NCBI RefSeq assembly: GCF_003646465.1
Contig: NZ_QZEX01000001.1
Location: 124,001 to 188,000, forward strand
From: Chachezhania antarctica
Lineage (GTDB): Bacteria > Pseudomonadota > Alphaproteobacteria > Rhodobacterales > Rhodobacteraceae
Length of the DNA: 64,000 nt
Direction: 5' to 3'
The first letter of the stretch is position 1; every line of letters starts with the position of its first letter. This document shows, one piece after another, positions 63,147 to 64,000 of this stretch. Position numbers and translations under genes: made by a program. The notes beneath the pieces were generated by a model. That model had not been told where the DNA came from. It did not search any database and saw only the letters and a program-made list of their open reading frames with translations.

Positions 63147-64000
63147 TCCTGTTCCTCGGCCAGCAGACGGGCCAGACCGCTGCGGTAGTCCGGGTAGAGA
63201 AGCTCCACCCCCAACTCGTTCCTGATACGGTCGTTCCGCACGCGCTTGCTGTCGGAATAGAAGCTGCGCGCCATGGGGGACATGTCGGCCTCGTCGAAGG
63301 GCACCTCGGGCGGGGGCGGCAGGCCCAGCAGTTCGGCGGCGTAGGCCAACACGTCCTGCGGCGGGGCCGGATCGTTGTCGCAGACATTGTAGGCCGTGCC
63401 GGGATTTGGCCGCTCGATCGAGGCCTGAAGGACCTGGGCGATGTCTTCGACATGGATGCGGGAAAAGACCTGACCGGGCTTGATGATCCGCCGCGCAGTG
63501 CCGGCGCGGACCTTTTCGAACGGACCGCGGCCCGGGCCGTAGATGCCCGCAAGCCGGAAGATGTGGATCGGAAGGTCAGGGATCGCGCGCCATTCCGCTT
63601 CGGCCGCGACGCGCATCCGGCCGCGTTTCGTGGTGGCGGTCAGCGGATCGTCCTCACCCACCCAGTCGCCATCGTGATCGCCATAGACGCCGGTCGTGGA
63701 CAGATAGCCCGCCCAGTCGAGCGACGATGACTTGGCCGCGATCTGCGGGCCCAGTTCGGCCAGCACCGGATCGCCGCCATCGTTCGGGGCGGGAGACATC
63801 AGGATGTGGGTGGCACTTTCCAGCGCGGCCAGCACGCCGTCGCGGCCTGCCGGGTCGGGGAAAAGATGCGGGATCACGCCGGTTTCGCGAATCGCTTCGG
63901 CCTTTTCGGCCGAACGCGTGGTGCCATGTACGGTCCAGCCGTCGGCGATCAGCCGCCGCGCCAGCGCGCGGGCCGAAAAGCCGTGTCCGAATGATAACAA
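63143..64000 (-). CDS. NAD-dependent epimerase / SDR-like protein (5' end outside window)
   Basis: At least 285 residues, cut at the right edge. The visible part starts LLSFGHGFSARALARRL, the beginning of a Rossmann fold, and includes LSTTGVYGDHDGDWVGEDDP, IFRLAGIYGPGRGPFEKVRAG and AYNVCDNDPAPPQDVL. That fits atypical SDR/epimerase proteins of the YeeZ type, sugar nucleotide or unknown substrates. The true start is beyond the window. Coupled to the ExoD-like gene downstream. Confidence 0.83.
   Translation of the reverse strand: MLSFGHGFSARALARRLIADGWTVHGTTRSAEKAEAIRETGVIPHLFPDPAGRDGVLAALESATHILMSPAPNDGGDPVLAELGPQIAAKSSSLDWAGYLSTTGVYGDHDGDWVGEDDPLTATTKRGRMRVAAEAEWRAIPDLPIHIFRLAGIYGPGRGPFEKVRAGTARRIIKPGQVFSRIHVEDIAQVLQASIERPNPGTAYNVCDNDPAPPQDVLAYAAELLGLPPPPEVPFDEADMSPMARSFYSDSKRVRNDRIRNELGVELLYPDYRSGLARLLAEEQE

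Overview
The window is GC-rich, densely coding DNA from an alphaproteobacterium, most likely a Rhodobacteraceae member of the Roseobacter group. The grounds are established family knowledge: a polar-flagellum block ordered motA, motE-like, fliL / fliF, fliH-like, fliN, fliP; a petABC bc1 operon; folC-accD and gpmI-envC-ctpA gene orders; Roseobacter-type hypothetical proteins; and Hint-domain and RTX secreted proteins. No tRNA, rRNA, CRISPR array, transposase or prophage gene was seen.

Layout. 1-5.4 kb: two divergent flagellar transcription units around a candidate CtrA site, ending at a strong terminator. 5.5-8.3 kb: cytochrome bc1 (Rieske, cytochrome b, cytochrome c1). 8.4-14.6 kb: glutathione transferase, AEC permease, HAD hydrolase, ornithine-cyclodeaminase-like enzyme, MFS permease and ZapE. 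14.7-22.7 kb: folC-accD, a CPBP membrane protease, ilvD with a lipoprotein, an uncharacterised gene pair and a MarR regulator. 22.7-26.8 kb: gpmI-envC-ctpA, joining glycolysis to cell-wall remodelling. 26.8-31.7 kb is the most accessory-looking part: an AT-richer leader, a Hint-domain protein and a DnaE2 polymerase that lacks its usual C-terminal domain and its imuAB partners but keeps an SOS-like box. 31.7-38.9 kb: small zinc-finger protein, SDR, DNA polymerase I, RTX protein, hydroxypyruvate isomerase-like enzyme (apparently with an ATT start) and a DUF1285 protein.

38.9-56.5 kb is an envelope-stress and surveillance region. A MoxR/DUF58/BatA-DUF4159/membrane-protein operon runs toward a PBP1C and alpha-2-macroglobulin operon, which is divergent from a soluble hybrid histidine kinase carrying two receivers and an inter-receiver cysteine cluster. 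55.7-64 kb: yaaA, recQ, yggT, an MFS permease coupled to a MepA-type murein endopeptidase, a YhhQ queuosine-precursor transporter preceded by a candidate preQ1-I riboswitch that covers its ribosome-binding site, an ExoD-like protein and a truncated NAD-dependent epimerase-like gene.

Non-coding signals form families. There are three copies of a GGTGCGTGG-type palindrome, two full copies plus an inverted fragment of a double-hairpin element with a conserved tail, two TGAAC-N4-GTTCA operator-like palindromes, and one 140-base inverted-repeat unit. The observations most worth following are the preQ1 riboswitch candidate, the truncated orphan dnaE2 beside the Hint gene, the ATT start of hyi, and the cysteine cluster in the hybrid kinase. 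I did not find an obviously new multi-gene system; the uncharacterised parts are the DUF6478-like pair and the Bat-like operon facing PBP1C/A2M. All assignments were made by reading the sequence; no database search was run.
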